The notes below the pieces were generated by a model, which saw nothing but the letters and a program-made list of their open reading frames with translations, made no database searches and had not been told where the DNA came from. Position numbers and translations under genes: made by a program. Shown piece by piece: positions 41,587 through 50,314 of a DNA stretch of 64,000 nucleotides. Within the stretch, counting starts at the first letter, position 1. Each line of letters opens with the position of its first letter. Origin of the DNA: DASZFV01 sp035549075. Its GTDB lineage: Bacteria > Myxococcota_A > Polyangia > Fen-1088. The stretch covers positions 78,890-142,889 of the forward strand of contig DASZRT010000143.1 of assembly GCA_035549075.1 (NCBI GenBank), given 5' to 3'.

Positions 41587-44058
41587 ATGTCTGCACCGCG
41601 TTCATTGAGCCAAGTTTTCGCCCGCGGAGGCCTCGTCGGCCTGCTGGCTCTCGGAGCCTGCACCGGCGAGACGATGGGCCCCGGCAGCACCGGCAACGGA
41701 CAGACCGGCAACAACAACGCTGGTCAGACCGACAACGGGACGCCCGGTTCGACCAACAACAACCCGTCGGGCAACGGCGGCACGGGCGTCGTCAACACGA
41801 TGCCTGGTGACGGCACGGGCACGACGACGAACCCGGGTGACGGCACCGGCACGACGACGACGCCTCCTCCGTACACGGGCAACGGCATGCCGCCGAGCGA
41901 CAGCTGCAACGGCTCGCTGCCGGGCAGCTACGTCACGCTCTGCAGCGCCTGCCACAACCAGGCCGGCCAGGCGAACTCGCGCTACCCCGACCTCTACAAG
42001 TTCATGGGCACCGAGGACGCGTTCGCGGCCCAGGTGCGCAACGGCGGCAAGGAGATGGCCGCCTACTCGACCGCGCTCATCAGCGACGGCGACATCTCGG
42101 CGATCTACCGCTACTTCACGGGCGCGAACGGCCAGCGTCCCACGCTCGACAGCGTCCAGCTGAACGGCGTCATGCCGCTCTACTCGGCGACCGATGCGAT
42201 GGTCAACGGCCCGATCGTCATCCACAAGGACGACGGCTCGATCTGGACGCGCGGCGCCGGCCGCGTCCGTGGCCGCCACGAGAAGGAAGGCTCGTTCGGC
42301 CAGTTCCTCGAGAACTACTTCGACAACCGCACGTACGGCTTCATCGTCCAGGACTACACGAACACGGCGACGAAGCACATCAAGACGACGTACGAGCCGG
42401 TCTCGACGCCGGACCACAACGGCAACCGCATCACGAACTGGCGCCATTGGAAGATGCAGGGCGACAACGCGACCTTCATGCAGAACGACTACATGAAGGA
42501 CGGCACGATGGCTGACGCGCCGATGCCCCCGACGGGCAAGACGGCGTTCGTGCAGTACTTCGACGACGTGAACCCGCCGGGCGGCCGCACGTTCACGCAG
42601 GGCCAGAACTTCGAGTTCGAGTTCGGCATCTTCATCACGCCGTCCGAGCTCGTGACGCCCGGGTCGCGCGACTCGTACTACACGGACACGTTCCGCTACC
42701 AGATCGGCATCGGCGGTCTCACGCCGTACAACATGGACTACGACAACGGCATGGCGCCGTTCAATGCCATGGGCCCGATCCCGGACGCGCGCTTCGGCGG
42801 CGACACGACGGCCTCGTGGCTCCGCATCGAGCCGTACAACTACTACGGCGAGATGGCGCTCAACATGCAGCAGGAGAACGTGCAGAACTTCGTCGGCGGC
42901 CGCCGGCTGTTCCACACGGACTTCGCGACGGGCGCTCACTCGGATCCGGGCAACCCGGCCCTCACGACCGTCGCGGGCTTCGCGGGCCCGGTGAACAACA
43001 CGAACTCCTGCGAGAGCTGCCACTTCCGCAACGGCCCCGGCTTCCAGCTCACGGGCGCGCTCGACTCGAAGTCGTCGATGGTCTTCAAGTTCCCGGGCGC
43101 GAAGGGCCAGCTGCACCAGCAGACGGGCTCGGTCACGGTCGGCGCGCAGGTGACGAAGACGGTCATGCTGAGCGACGGCACGTCGGTCACGCTGTCGAAG
43201 CCGGCCTACTCGGTGACGACGATGGCCGGTGGCGCGCAAGCGTTCTCGGCCCGCATCGCGCGTAAGCTCGTCGGCATGGGCCTCCTCGAGGCCATCGACG
43301 AGCGCACGCTCCTCACGCGCGCCGACCGCCTCGACTGCAACAAGGACGGCATCTCGGGCCGCCCGCTCTACGTCTCGGATCCGCAGAACGGCGCGCTCCG
43401 CATCGGCCGCTTCGGCTGGAAGGCCGAGAAGGTCAGCGTCAAGCACCAGGTGGCCGACGCCCTCGTGAACGACATCGACGTCGGCACGAGCATCTTCAAG
43501 GACTCGGCCGGCAAGGCGGAGCTCTCGGATGCGGACCTCGCGAAGATCACGACGTACATGAGCCTGCTCTCGGTGCCGCCGCAGCAGAACGCGAACGACC
43601 CCGACGTTCAGAAGGGCGCGCAGATCTTCAAGACGGTCGGCTGCGCGAACTGCCACATGACGGACGCGATCACGGGCGCGAACCACCCGTTCACGGAGCT
43701 CCGCAACCAGTCCATCAAGCCCTACTCGGACCTCCTGCTCCACGACATGGGTCCGGACCTGGCTGACAACAGCGGCATCCAGGCGCCCAGCGACACCGAC
43801 ACGAGCTCGACGGCGGCCCTCGCGCCGGCGGGTGCTTCGGAGTGGCGCACGGCTCCGCTCTGGGGCATCGGCCTCCTCACGACGGTCGACCCGATGGGCC
43901 GCGCGACGAGCCTCGGCCTGCTCCACGACGGCCGCGCCAAGTCGCCGCTCGAGGCCGTCCTCTGGCACGGAGGCGAGGCCGAGAAGGTCAAGGCTGCCTT
44001 CATCGCCCTCCCCGCCGCCGACCGCGCCGCGCTCCTGAAGTTCCTCGCGAACATCTAG
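41587..44058 (+). CDS. Di-heme oxidoreductase (DUF1111) lipoprotein with extra N-terminal heme
   Basis: This 823-residue lipoprotein has its lipobox cysteine at residue 25 (LGAC) and an Asn/Gly/Thr linker to about 105. A first heme is CSACH at residues 119-123 in a small cytochrome domain. The C-terminal half has CESCH at 475-479 and CANCH at 686-690, with DUF1111 family hallmarks PYSDLLLHDMGPDLAD and EWRTAPLWGIG. Typical members are about 450 residues with two hemes. Between hemes one and two here lies a segment of roughly 300 residues (IWTRGAGRVRGRHEKEG onward) with no motif I recognise. The family resembles MauG/peroxidase-type diheme enzymes; the substrate is unknown. A strong terminator follows. 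Confidence 0.87.
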   Translation: MSAPRSLSQVFARGGLVGLLALGACTGETMGPGSTGNGQTGNNNAGQTDNGTPGSTNNNPSGNGGTGVVNTMPGDGTGTTTNPGDGTGTTTTPPPYTGNGMPPSDSCNGSLPGSYVTLCSACHNQAGQANSRYPDLYKFMGTEDAFAAQVRNGGKEMAAYSTALISDGDISAIYRYFTGANGQRPTLDSVQLNGVMPLYSATDAMVNGPIVIHKDDGSIWTRGAGRVRGRHEKEGSFGQFLENYFDNRTYGFIVQDYTNTATKHIKTTYEPVSTPDHNGNRITNWRHWKMQGDNATFMQNDYMKDGTMADAPMPPTGKTAFVQYFDDVNPPGGRTFTQGQNFEFEFGIFITPSELVTPGSRDSYYTDTFRYQIGIGGLTPYNMDYDNGMAPFNAMGPIPDARFGGDTTASWLRIEPYNYYGEMALNMQQENVQNFVGGRRLFHTDFATGAHSDPGNPALTTVAGFAGPVNNTNSCESCHFRNGPGFQLTGALDSKSSMVFKFPGAKGQLHQQTGSVTVGAQVTKTVMLSDGTSVTLSKPAYSVTTMAGGAQAFSARIARKLVGMGLLEAIDERTLLTRADRLDCNKDGISGRPLYVSDPQNGALRIGRFGWKAEKVSVKHQVADALVNDIDVGTSIFKDSAGKAELSDADLAKITTYMSLLSVPPQQNANDPDVQKGAQIFKTVGCANCHMTDAITGANHPFTELRNQSIKPYSDLLLHDMGPDLADNSGIQAPSDTDTSSTAALAPAGASEWRTAPLWGIGLLTTVDPMGRATSLGLLHDGRAKSPLEAVLWHGGEAEKVKAAFIALPAADRAALLKFLANI

Positions 44059-44080
44059 CCCGGCCCCCAGCGACAAAGAA

Positions 44081-44116
44081 GCCCCGGTCGAGAAATCGAC
44101 CGGGGCTTTTTCTTTT
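44081..44116 (+). terminator. Strong intrinsic terminator
   Basis: GCCCCGGTCGA, a GAAA tetraloop and TCGACCGGGGC form an 11-bp perfect stem (44081-44106), followed by TTTTTCTTTT. It starts 23 bases after the oxidoreductase stop. This is the only textbook Rho-independent terminator I saw in the window. Confidence 0.95.
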
Positions 44117-44145
44117 CCACCCGAATACGAGAGGAGCAATTCCGT

Positions 44146-44186
44146 CCCCTCGCCCCGCGAAGCGGGGAGAGGGTCGGGGTGAGGGG
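44146..44186. repeat. Intergenic palindromic repeat with alternative pairings
   Basis: CCCCTCGCCCCG at 44146-44157 can pair in two mutually exclusive ways. One partner is the near arm, CCCCGC-GAA-GCGGGG with flanking CCCTC/GAGGG (44147-44173). The other is CGGGGTGAGGGG at 44175-44186, matching 11 of 12. It lies between the terminator and the 3' end of the DksA-type gene. It resembles dispersed intergenic repeats rich in CCCTCACCCC/CTCTCCCC. Confidence 0.6.
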
Positions 44187-44205
44187 TCTCCCCTTCCGCG
44201 CAGCG

Positions 44206-44595
44206 CTAGCGAAAATCGCGCAGGCTCTTCCGCGTGCCGCCGCGCTTGCCGTCCTTCGCGGCCTGGCACTCGACGCAGAGCTCGACGTAGGGCATGAGCG
44301 TGAGGCGCTTCGCCGGGATGTCCTCCTCGCACTCGGTGCAGAGGCCGTACATCTCGGGCTCGCCGTCGAGGCGCGCCAGCGCCGCCGTCGTGAGGCGCAG
44401 GATCGTCGCGCGCTCGCGGTTGCGGTTCGACGCGATCGCCTGGCTCATCTCGGTGAGCGGCTGCGCGTCCTCGTCGGTGCCCACGGCCGTGTCGTCGCTG
44501 CGCCCCGGCTCGATCTCGATGTCGCCCCCCTGAAGGAGCGCGTCTTTGATCTCGAGCAGTCGTTTGCGGTGGCGCGCGCGTTCGGCCGTCGTCAC
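44206..44595 (-). CDS. DksA/TraR-family zinc-finger protein
   Basis: This 129-residue protein has the C4 zinc finger of the DksA/TraR family: C86 and C89 in CTEC, C107 and C110 in CVEC. An N-terminal helical region precedes it (RLLEIKDALLQGGDI, then NRNRERATILRLTTAALARL). Family members bind the RNA polymerase secondary channel and modulate transcription, with or without ppGpp. The acidic tip region (GRSDDTAVGTDEDAQPL) would occupy the coiled-coil tip. Compared with E. coli DksA (151 residues) it is shorter, so it may be a DksA2 or TraR-like variant. It stands alone, followed by the palindromic repeat. Confidence 0.88.
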   Translation of the reverse strand: MTTAERARHRKRLLEIKDALLQGGDIEIEPGRSDDTAVGTDEDAQPLTEMSQAIASNRNRERATILRLTTAALARLDGEPEMYGLCTECEEDIPAKRLTLMPYVELCVECQAAKDGKRGGTRKSLRDFR

Positions 44596-44612
44596 GGCGC
44601 GAGTCTACCGAC

Positions 44613-45821
44613 TCACAGGCCGAACATGTACGAGCAGTACGGGTGGCCGGACGCGCAGAACTCGGTGTGGCCCTGCCCGTCGACCGACAGGCGGTGCGAG
44701 CCCTTGTACGGCGGCGTGCCGGCCGGGGCGTCCTGCATCGTGTGGACGACGTCGCCGAGGTAGCCGAGCAACCCCGTCGTCACGGTGTAGTGGCTCTTGT
44801 AGCCGTTGTCCGTCGGCGCGGGCTCGTCGTTCGAGCCCCAGATCGCCCACATGCGCTCGACCGGCGTCGCCGACGGGATCTTGAGCCAAGTCGAGTCGGG
44901 GTGACCTTCCGACTGCGGCCCCGAGGTCGAGACGCCGAGGCCGATGCGCACGTAGCGCGCGATGACCGCGAGGTGGGTCGCGCCGTACGAGTAGCCGATG
45001 AAGCACCCGTCCGACCAGCGCATGGTGCCGTCCTGGTTGAGGTACCAGCCCCAGTCCGCGCCCTGATCGTTCGTCTTCAGGTATTCGATGGCCTTGAGCA
45101 GGCGGCCCTCGATGCTGTCGGCGCGCGTGGTGTTCGTGGCCGCGGGCGTGCGGCCGCCGCCGTCGAACTGGTTCATGCGCGTGTTGCCCATGGCGTCGGG
45201 GCTGCCGTCGCCCGCGCCGATGGCGTTCGAGTACGCGACGGAGAACACGTGGTAGCCCTGGCTCGCCGCCCAGAAGCCGATGCCCTGGCCCGGACCCGTG
45301 CCGATGCCCGTGAGGACGACGCACAGCTTTTTCTTGAGCGGCTTCGACGTGTCGACGTCGGCGCTCTCCATGTCGTTGGGGTGGCTCGTCGGATCGGACA
45401 CCATCGGGTCGAGCTGCTTGGCCGTGAACTTCACCGAGTGGCGCTTGGCATCGAGCACCATCATCTCGCGCCACGGCGGCGTGTCGCCGACGCCGCCCGC
45501 GCCCGTCGAGCCGCCGGAGGCGCCGCCCGTCGACGAGCCACCGGCGCCGCCGCTCCCGCCCGTCGCCGACGCGCCACCCGAACCGCCTTGCGGCGTCGTC
45601 GTGCCGCCCGTGCCGCCAGTTTCGGGCGGCGTCGTGTCGCCGCCGGTGCCGCCGCTCGCGGCCGGTGAGCCGCCGCCGCCCGTCGCCGACGCCCCGGCCG
45701 AACCACCTTGCGCGGTCGAGCCGCCCGTGCCCGGCGTGCCTCCCGTCGGCGCGTTGCCGCACGCGGCGAAAAGAAGAGTGCCGGCGAGGCACGACGTCAA
45801 CGCGAGCGGCAACTTGATCAC
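44613..45821 (-). CDS. Secreted alpha/beta-hydrolase lipoprotein
   Basis: This 402-residue lipoprotein has its lipobox cysteine at residue 21 (FAAC) and a Gly/Ser/Thr linker to about residue 110. The domain shows KKKLCVVLTGIGTGPG (early strand), the nucleophile elbow GYSYG in FIGYSYGATHLAV, a WGSNDEPAPTD segment that could hold the acid, and the probable His in VDGQGHTEFC. It is an esterase or lipase-like enzyme, but a different family from the array at 15-21 kb: no RSAGC and no FWxFW tail. The substrate is unknown. The ATG at 45821 gives the signal directly. It converges with no gene and diverges from the CBM-like protein across 140 bp. Confidence 0.75.
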   Translation of the reverse strand: MIKLPLALTSCLAGTLLFAACGNAPTGGTPGTGGSTAQGGSAGASATGGGGSPAASGGTGGDTTPPETGGTGGTTTPQGGSGGASATGGSGGAGGSSTGGASGGSTGAGGVGDTPPWREMMVLDAKRHSVKFTAKQLDPMVSDPTSHPNDMESADVDTSKPLKKKLCVVLTGIGTGPGQGIGFWAASQGYHVFSVAYSNAIGAGDGSPDAMGNTRMNQFDGGGRTPAATNTTRADSIEGRLLKAIEYLKTNDQGADWGWYLNQDGTMRWSDGCFIGYSYGATHLAVIARYVRIGLGVSTSGPQSEGHPDSTWLKIPSATPVERMWAIWGSNDEPAPTDNGYKSHYTVTTGLLGYLGDVVHTMQDAPAGTPPYKGSHRLSVDGQGHTEFCASGHPYCSYMFGL

Positions 45822-45961
45822 GGCGTCTCCTTCGGTGGAAACGGGACGCTATCGCCGCCACGCGCGGCCCTGGGGCGTCGGTCAGGCGACGAATGCACGG
45901 CTCGCGTCACCGCGATGCAGTAGTGCATTCCAGAATCTCGAACCTCTCCGGAGGCCCCCTC

Positions 45962-47083
45962 ATGAAGAACCATCGCTTTGGAAGCGTCGCCGCCGCGTTG
46001 TCGGCGATGGGGTTGATCTTCGCCGCAGAGCCCACGCGCGCCGCCGTCCCCGCGGACTACACCGGCACGCCGTTCATGGGCACACCGTGGCCGATCCCCG
46101 GCCGCGTCGACTTCGAGAACTTCGACCTGGGCGGCATGGGCGTCTCGTGGCGCGTCGACGACCACACCGGGAACTTCGGCGTCGGCGGCTGCCCCGCCAA
46201 CACTTACCGCAACGACCTGCCGCACCCGCAGCTGTGCGAGACGAACACGAACCCCGGCGAGGTGGACCTTTACAGCGCCGGGCCCATGATGGGTCAGCAC
46301 TACCCGAGCGACGCCATGCCGCAGTCGATTTACATCGGCTACACGCACGGCGCGGACTGGGTGCGCATCACCGTCGACGTCGCGAAGGCCGGCATGTACA
46401 AGCTCAGCTCGGTGTGGGCCTCCGATCCCGGCGGCGCCGGCGCGATCCACTTTCAGCTGCTCTTCAACAACGTGATGAAAGCGGACGTGTCGCTGCCCGG
46501 CACGGGCGGATACCACAACTGGGTCGCGTTTCCCGACTTCGCGACGGTTCAGCTCGACGCCGGCGTCCAGGTGTTCCAGTTCAACTCGAAGTCGATGCAC
46601 ATCAACTACGACTACATCCAGTTCACGTACGTGAACGCCGACGGCTCGCTCGATCCCGGCGCGGGCGGCGGGGGCGGCGCGGGCGGATCGACGGGCGCGG
46701 GCGGATCGACGCCGACCGGGGGCACGGGCGGCAGCCCCGCTACCGGCGGCAGCGGCGGCGCGACGGGCGCGGGCGGAGACACCTCGACGGGCACGGGCGG
46801 CGTCATCGGCGCGGGCGGAGACACGGCGACGAACACGGGCGGCGTCACTGGCGCGGGCGGAGACACGGCGACCGGCGCGGGCGGCAGCTCGACGCCCACG
46901 GGCGGCACCAGCGGCTCCGTCGGCGGCGCGACTGGGTCGTCGGGCGGAACGACGGGCTCGCACTCCACGAGCCGGAGCGGCGGCTGCGCCCTCGCGCCGA
47001 CGTCCCACCCGAGCTCGGCCGCTGCGCTCGCCGTCTTCGCGCTCGTCGCGGGCATGGCCGGGAGGCGACGGCGCCGCCGGTGA
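45962..47083 (+). CDS. Surface protein with CBM6/35-like domain and MYXO-CTERM-like tail
   Basis: This 373-residue exported protein has a signal peptide (SAMGLIFAAEPTRA). Residues from about 30 to 225 form a beta-sandwich resembling CBM6/CBM35 or malectin-type carbohydrate-binding domains: MYKLSSVWASDPGG, VSLPGTGGYHNW, VQLDAGVQVFQF and HINYDYIQFTYV. A Gly/Thr/Ala linker of about 110 residues follows. The C-terminus has GGCALAP, a hydrophobic helix and RRRRRR, as in MYXO-CTERM sorting tails. It is probably displayed on the surface to bind glycans. The ATG at 45962 has a GGAGG-type site upstream; a longer frame begins at 45893. Confidence 0.78.
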   Translation: MKNHRFGSVAAALSAMGLIFAAEPTRAAVPADYTGTPFMGTPWPIPGRVDFENFDLGGMGVSWRVDDHTGNFGVGGCPANTYRNDLPHPQLCETNTNPGEVDLYSAGPMMGQHYPSDAMPQSIYIGYTHGADWVRITVDVAKAGMYKLSSVWASDPGGAGAIHFQLLFNNVMKADVSLPGTGGYHNWVAFPDFATVQLDAGVQVFQFNSKSMHINYDYIQFTYVNADGSLDPGAGGGGGAGGSTGAGGSTPTGGTGGSPATGGSGGATGAGGDTSTGTGGVIGAGGDTATNTGGVTGAGGDTATGAGGSSTPTGGTSGSVGGATGSSGGTTGSHSTSRSGGCALAPTSHPSSAAALAVFALVAGMAGRRRRRR

Positions 47084-47169
47084 GCCCGAACGGCGCGTCA
47101 CCGACAACGCTGGATCGTTTTCCCACCGCGTATTAATGTCCATTCCGTATTCGGGAGTGAGGCGACCGG

Positions 47170-47397
47170 ATGGACGTTGAGCAAACAGAGATCCCGACGT
47201 ACATGGAGCCGACCGCTCCCGAGTGGGCGATCTATTACAAGCGCGCGAAGAAATACCGCCGCTTCGGTAAGGATCAGCACGCCCGTATCAAGGACGAGAC
47301 GAAGCGGCGCCGCCGAAAGGCGAACGTCATGTTGATCGTCTCGACCGCGGTGCTGCTCGCCGTCGTGTTCGGCTTCTGCGCGCTGCTCGGCACCTAG
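47170..47397 (+). CDS. Small single-pass membrane protein
   Basis: This 75-residue protein has a very basic middle (KRAKKYRRFGKDQHARIKDETKRRRRK is split across about residues 24-50). A single C-terminal hydrophobic helix follows (VMLIVSTAVLLAVVFGFCALL). The basic stretch before the helix predicts the N-terminus inside the cytoplasm. I recognise no family. It could anchor nucleic acid or another protein to the membrane, but nothing shows this. Its stop is 13 bases from the convergent glucanase stop. Confidence 0.6.
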   Translation: MDVEQTEIPTYMEPTAPEWAIYYKRAKKYRRFGKDQHARIKDETKRRRRKANVMLIVSTAVLLAVVFGFCALLGT

Positions 47398-47410
47398 CTA
47401 AGCTAGCGGG

Positions 47411-48613
47411 CTACTGCCCGCAGGTGTTCGAAGCAGGGAGCGACATGTACTGGTTTCCCAGATCGGTCAGCGTGCCCGACGACGCGCCCAGCAGGTTGAT
47501 GCCGGGTTGATCGGGCCAGCGGCCCGTGAACCACGAGTAGCGGAAGATCATGGGATCGTTCTCGAGGATGTCGACGGCGGTCTTCATGTACGTGAGCTCG
47601 CCCGCCGCCGAGTGATCGCCCTGGTCCATGCACGAGAACTCGGTGATCCAGATCGGCTTGCCGTACTTCTTGAGCTTGCCGATGTAGTTCTTGAGCGCGT
47701 CGCCCGTGCACGCGTACCAGTGCGCGGCGATGAAGTCGACCTGGCAACCCGTGCACGCCGCGAAGAACGTGTCGAGGTAATGAATCGGATCGGTGTCGTT
47801 GCAATCACCGGCGCAGTAATTGGGCGACGGCGAGCCAATCTTGAGGTTTCGGTCTTTGGCGATTTGCTCGATGCGCGGCCACAACGAAGCGGCCTGCGCC
47901 GCCGGGATGTTCGACTGCGCGCCGAAGTTCGGCTCGTTGAAGCCGAGGATGTACTTCGCGCCCGCGGGGATCTGCTTCTCGATCGTCGCCGGGTCGGGCA
48001 GGCCACCCTTGATGCCCCAGACCATCGGCACGAACTCGACGCCCGCCATCGCGTAGCCCGCCGCGGTCTTCTCGGGCGCCGTCGACCAGTTGTACCACCA
48101 GCTGATCCCCTTCGAGAGCGCCTGCAGATCGCCGAGCGAGTTCTTGTCGAAGGCTTCGCCTCGCTTGCAGTGCGACAGCGAGACCGGCGGCAGCGTCGAG
48201 CCGCCCGCGCCCGCGGTGCCCGTCGAGGGCGCGCCGCCCGTGCCGCCGTTCGAGGCGGTCGAGCCGCCGCGACCGCCGCTCGCGGTCGTGCCGCCGCTGC
48301 CCGTCGACGACGTGCCGCCGCTGCCCAACGTGGATCCACCGCCGCCGTTCGACGAACCCGGGTTGCCGCCCGCCGAGCCCGTGTCGGGAGGCGACGTCGT
48401 GCCGCCTGTGGGCGTCGACGAGCCCGTCGTGCCGCCGGCCGCGGCCGTGGTGCCACCGCCGCCCGAATTTTCGGGAGGCACGGGGCCCATGTCGCCGTGG
48501 TTCGGGTTGTACGAGTCGCCGATGCTGCCGCCGTCGGTGCACGACGCCGCGAGAACGACCGACGACGCCGCGAAGAGCGCGGCTCTGAGCAAAGCCCGGG
48601 GGAAGCTATTCAA
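47411..48613 (-). CDS. GH128-like glycosyl hydrolase lipoprotein
   Basis: This 400-residue lipoprotein has its lipobox cysteine at residue 25 (LAASC) and a Gly/Ser/Thr linker to about residue 135. The catalytic domain matches the GH128/Asl1-like TIM-barrel family: ISWWYNWS, PMVWGIKG, the acid/base Glu in ILGFNEPN, IAAHWYACTG and the nucleophile Glu in IWITEFSC. Characterised members are endo-beta-1,3-glucanases, so beta-glucan degradation, for example of fungal walls, is a reasonable guess. The start is a TTG at 48613, eight bases after GGAG. It gives an immediate lipoprotein signal, whereas the frame open to 48778 does not. Confidence 0.8.
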   Translation of the reverse strand: MNSFPRALLRAALFAASSVVLAASCTDGGSIGDSYNPNHGDMGPVPPENSGGGGTTAAAGGTTGSSTPTGGTTSPPDTGSAGGNPGSSNGGGGSTLGSGGTSSTGSGGTTASGGRGGSTASNGGTGGAPSTGTAGAGGSTLPPVSLSHCKRGEAFDKNSLGDLQALSKGISWWYNWSTAPEKTAAGYAMAGVEFVPMVWGIKGGLPDPATIEKQIPAGAKYILGFNEPNFGAQSNIPAAQAASLWPRIEQIAKDRNLKIGSPSPNYCAGDCNDTDPIHYLDTFFAACTGCQVDFIAAHWYACTGDALKNYIGKLKKYGKPIWITEFSCMDQGDHSAAGELTYMKTAVDILENDPMIFRYSWFTGRWPDQPGINLLGASSGTLTDLGNQYMSLPASNTCGQ

Positions 48614-48621
48614 TGGGGGAT

Positions 48622-48625
48622 CTCC
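48622..48625 (-). promoter_or_regulatory. Ribosome site selecting a TTG start
   Basis: GGAG (minus strand, within CCCGGAGA) lies eight bases before TTG 48613. It supports that TTG as the start of the GH128-like gene over upstream in-frame codons. Confidence 0.55.
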
Positions 48626-48894
48626 GGGCTGCCAGAAATTCGGTGCCCTTCCGTAGCAGATATCGGTGAGAGGGTTTGAGGCCGTGCATTCGTCGAGCGG
48701 CGGATGCAACGAGCGCCTCCGAGCCGACCGGGGAATCGGCGGCCACGCGCAAACATTGACGTGGGATTTCCCGCACATGTGGGTGTGGACCTACGCGCGC
48801 CGAAACCAAGAAACGCACACGGGATCTGGCGGGGGCGCGCGCGAATGCGTACCGTGCGGGGCGGGGGCGCGTGCGCAGCCGAGGCGGCAGTCGG

Positions 48895-50283
48895 ATGGGC
48901 CAACGATGCTGGACGGCGCTGGCCGTCTGTTGCGGCGGCGCGCTGGCCGGGGCCCCCGCTGCGCGCGCCGCGGGCGTCGAGCACCCCGACGTGGGCACGA
49001 TCGCGATCGGCCGCGGCGGCGCCGACGCGGCGGCGCCCGACAGCGGCCTCGCGCTGCAATACAACCCGGCCGGCTTCGCGCGCCAGGGTGGCCTGCGCGT
49101 CACGCTCGACGCCAACCTCGCCTGGCAGCAGCTGCGCTTCTCGCCCGTGTCGGGCGCCCCGGTCTCGAACGCCGCGCCGCCGTTCCTCGCGCCGGCGGCC
49201 GTCGTCAGCTGGGGCCTGAGCCGCGTCGGGCCGCTGCCGGCGCTCACGTTCGCGCTCGGCGCGACGGGCCCGGCGGCGATCGGCAAGCTCAGCTACCCGG
49301 CGGCGGGCACGCAGCGCTACGCGCTCGTGTCGAGCGACACGACGATCGCGTACCTCTCGGGCGCCGTGGCGGCGACGCTCGCGCGCTGGCTCGACGCGGG
49401 CGTGACGTTCCAGCTGGTGAAAGGCACGGCGACGTTCACGCAGGCGGTGTGGAGCGGCGAGGTCATGGGCACCGACGCCGCGCAAGACACCGTCGCGCAC
49501 GTCGACGTCACGAGCGGCCTCATCCCGACGGCGGTCCTCGGCGTGACGGCACGCCCGAGCCCGCGCGTCGCGATCGGCGTTTCGTACCGCCCGCGCTTCA
49601 CGTTCGACGCCGCGGGCTCGCTGACGACCGAGCTGCCGGCCACGGCGCGCGCCGTGGGCGCGCACCAGACGGGCACGAGCGCGAGCTTCCTCTTGCCGAT
49701 GCCCGACGTCATCCGCGCAGGCGTGCAGGTGAAGCCGCAGGCGCGCTGGCTCGTCGAGGGCGACGTCGTCGTCGAGCGCTGGTCGACGCTGGACGCGCTC
49801 CGCATCGTCCCGCACGGCATCACGATCGACAGCCCCAACCTCGGCACGAGCAAGCCGCTGCCCGACATCGTGCTGCAGAAGAGCTTCACCGACGCGTTCA
49901 GCGTGCGCGTCGGCGGCGACTACGCCGTACTGCCGGGGCGGCTCACCGTGCGCGCGGGTTACTTGCACGAGACGTCGGCCGTGCCGCTCGCGAGCACGAG
50001 CGTCGACTTTCCCAACTGGCAGCGCGACGCCGTCTCGGCGGGCGCGTCGTTCGCGATCCCGCGCACGCCCGTCACCGTCGACGTCGCCTACGCCCACCAC
50101 TTCCTGCCCACGCGCACGGTCACGAACAGCGCGATCGTTCAGGTGGTCACGCCGTGCTTGTCGCCCGGGTGTACCGATCCGGCTCCAACGCCCGTCGGCA
50201 ACGGACGTTACGAGGCGTCGCTCGACATCCTGTCCCTTTCATTGCGCCTGGCCTTTGGCGCCTCGAACGACGCGGGGCCTTGA
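48895..50283 (+). CDS. OmpP1/FadL-family outer-membrane transporter
   Basis: This 462-residue exported protein has a signal peptide (ALAGAPAARAAG). The mature N-terminus has the FadL hallmark of a hatch region with a conserved NPAG: GTIAIGRGGADAA then ALQYNPAGFAR. The remainder alternates like a 14-strand barrel, including GVSYRPRFTFDA and ending SLSLRLAFGASNDAGP. Known FadL proteins take up long-chain fatty acids or aromatic hydrocarbons through a lateral opening. A hydrophobic substrate is expected here but not proven. ATG 48895 follows a GAGGCGG-type site; the start could be 48871. It is followed after about 30 bp by a lipoprotein gene on the same strand. Confidence 0.85.
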   Translation: MGQRCWTALAVCCGGALAGAPAARAAGVEHPDVGTIAIGRGGADAAAPDSGLALQYNPAGFARQGGLRVTLDANLAWQQLRFSPVSGAPVSNAAPPFLAPAAVVSWGLSRVGPLPALTFALGATGPAAIGKLSYPAAGTQRYALVSSDTTIAYLSGAVAATLARWLDAGVTFQLVKGTATFTQAVWSGEVMGTDAAQDTVAHVDVTSGLIPTAVLGVTARPSPRVAIGVSYRPRFTFDAAGSLTTELPATARAVGAHQTGTSASFLLPMPDVIRAGVQVKPQARWLVEGDVVVERWSTLDALRIVPHGITIDSPNLGTSKPLPDIVLQKSFTDAFSVRVGGDYAVLPGRLTVRAGYLHETSAVPLASTSVDFPNWQRDAVSAGASFAIPRTPVTVDVAYAHHFLPTRTVTNSAIVQVVTPCLSPGCTDPAPTPVGNGRYEASLDILSLSLRLAFGASNDAGP

Positions 50284-50314
50284 CGAGATCGCCGCGCATC
50301 CTTAGCGTGGCGTG

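Noticed and set aside
47390..47412. TAGCTAAGCTAGC palindrome between convergent genes
   Set aside because: Short, mostly made by the two stop codons, and too weak to call a terminator.
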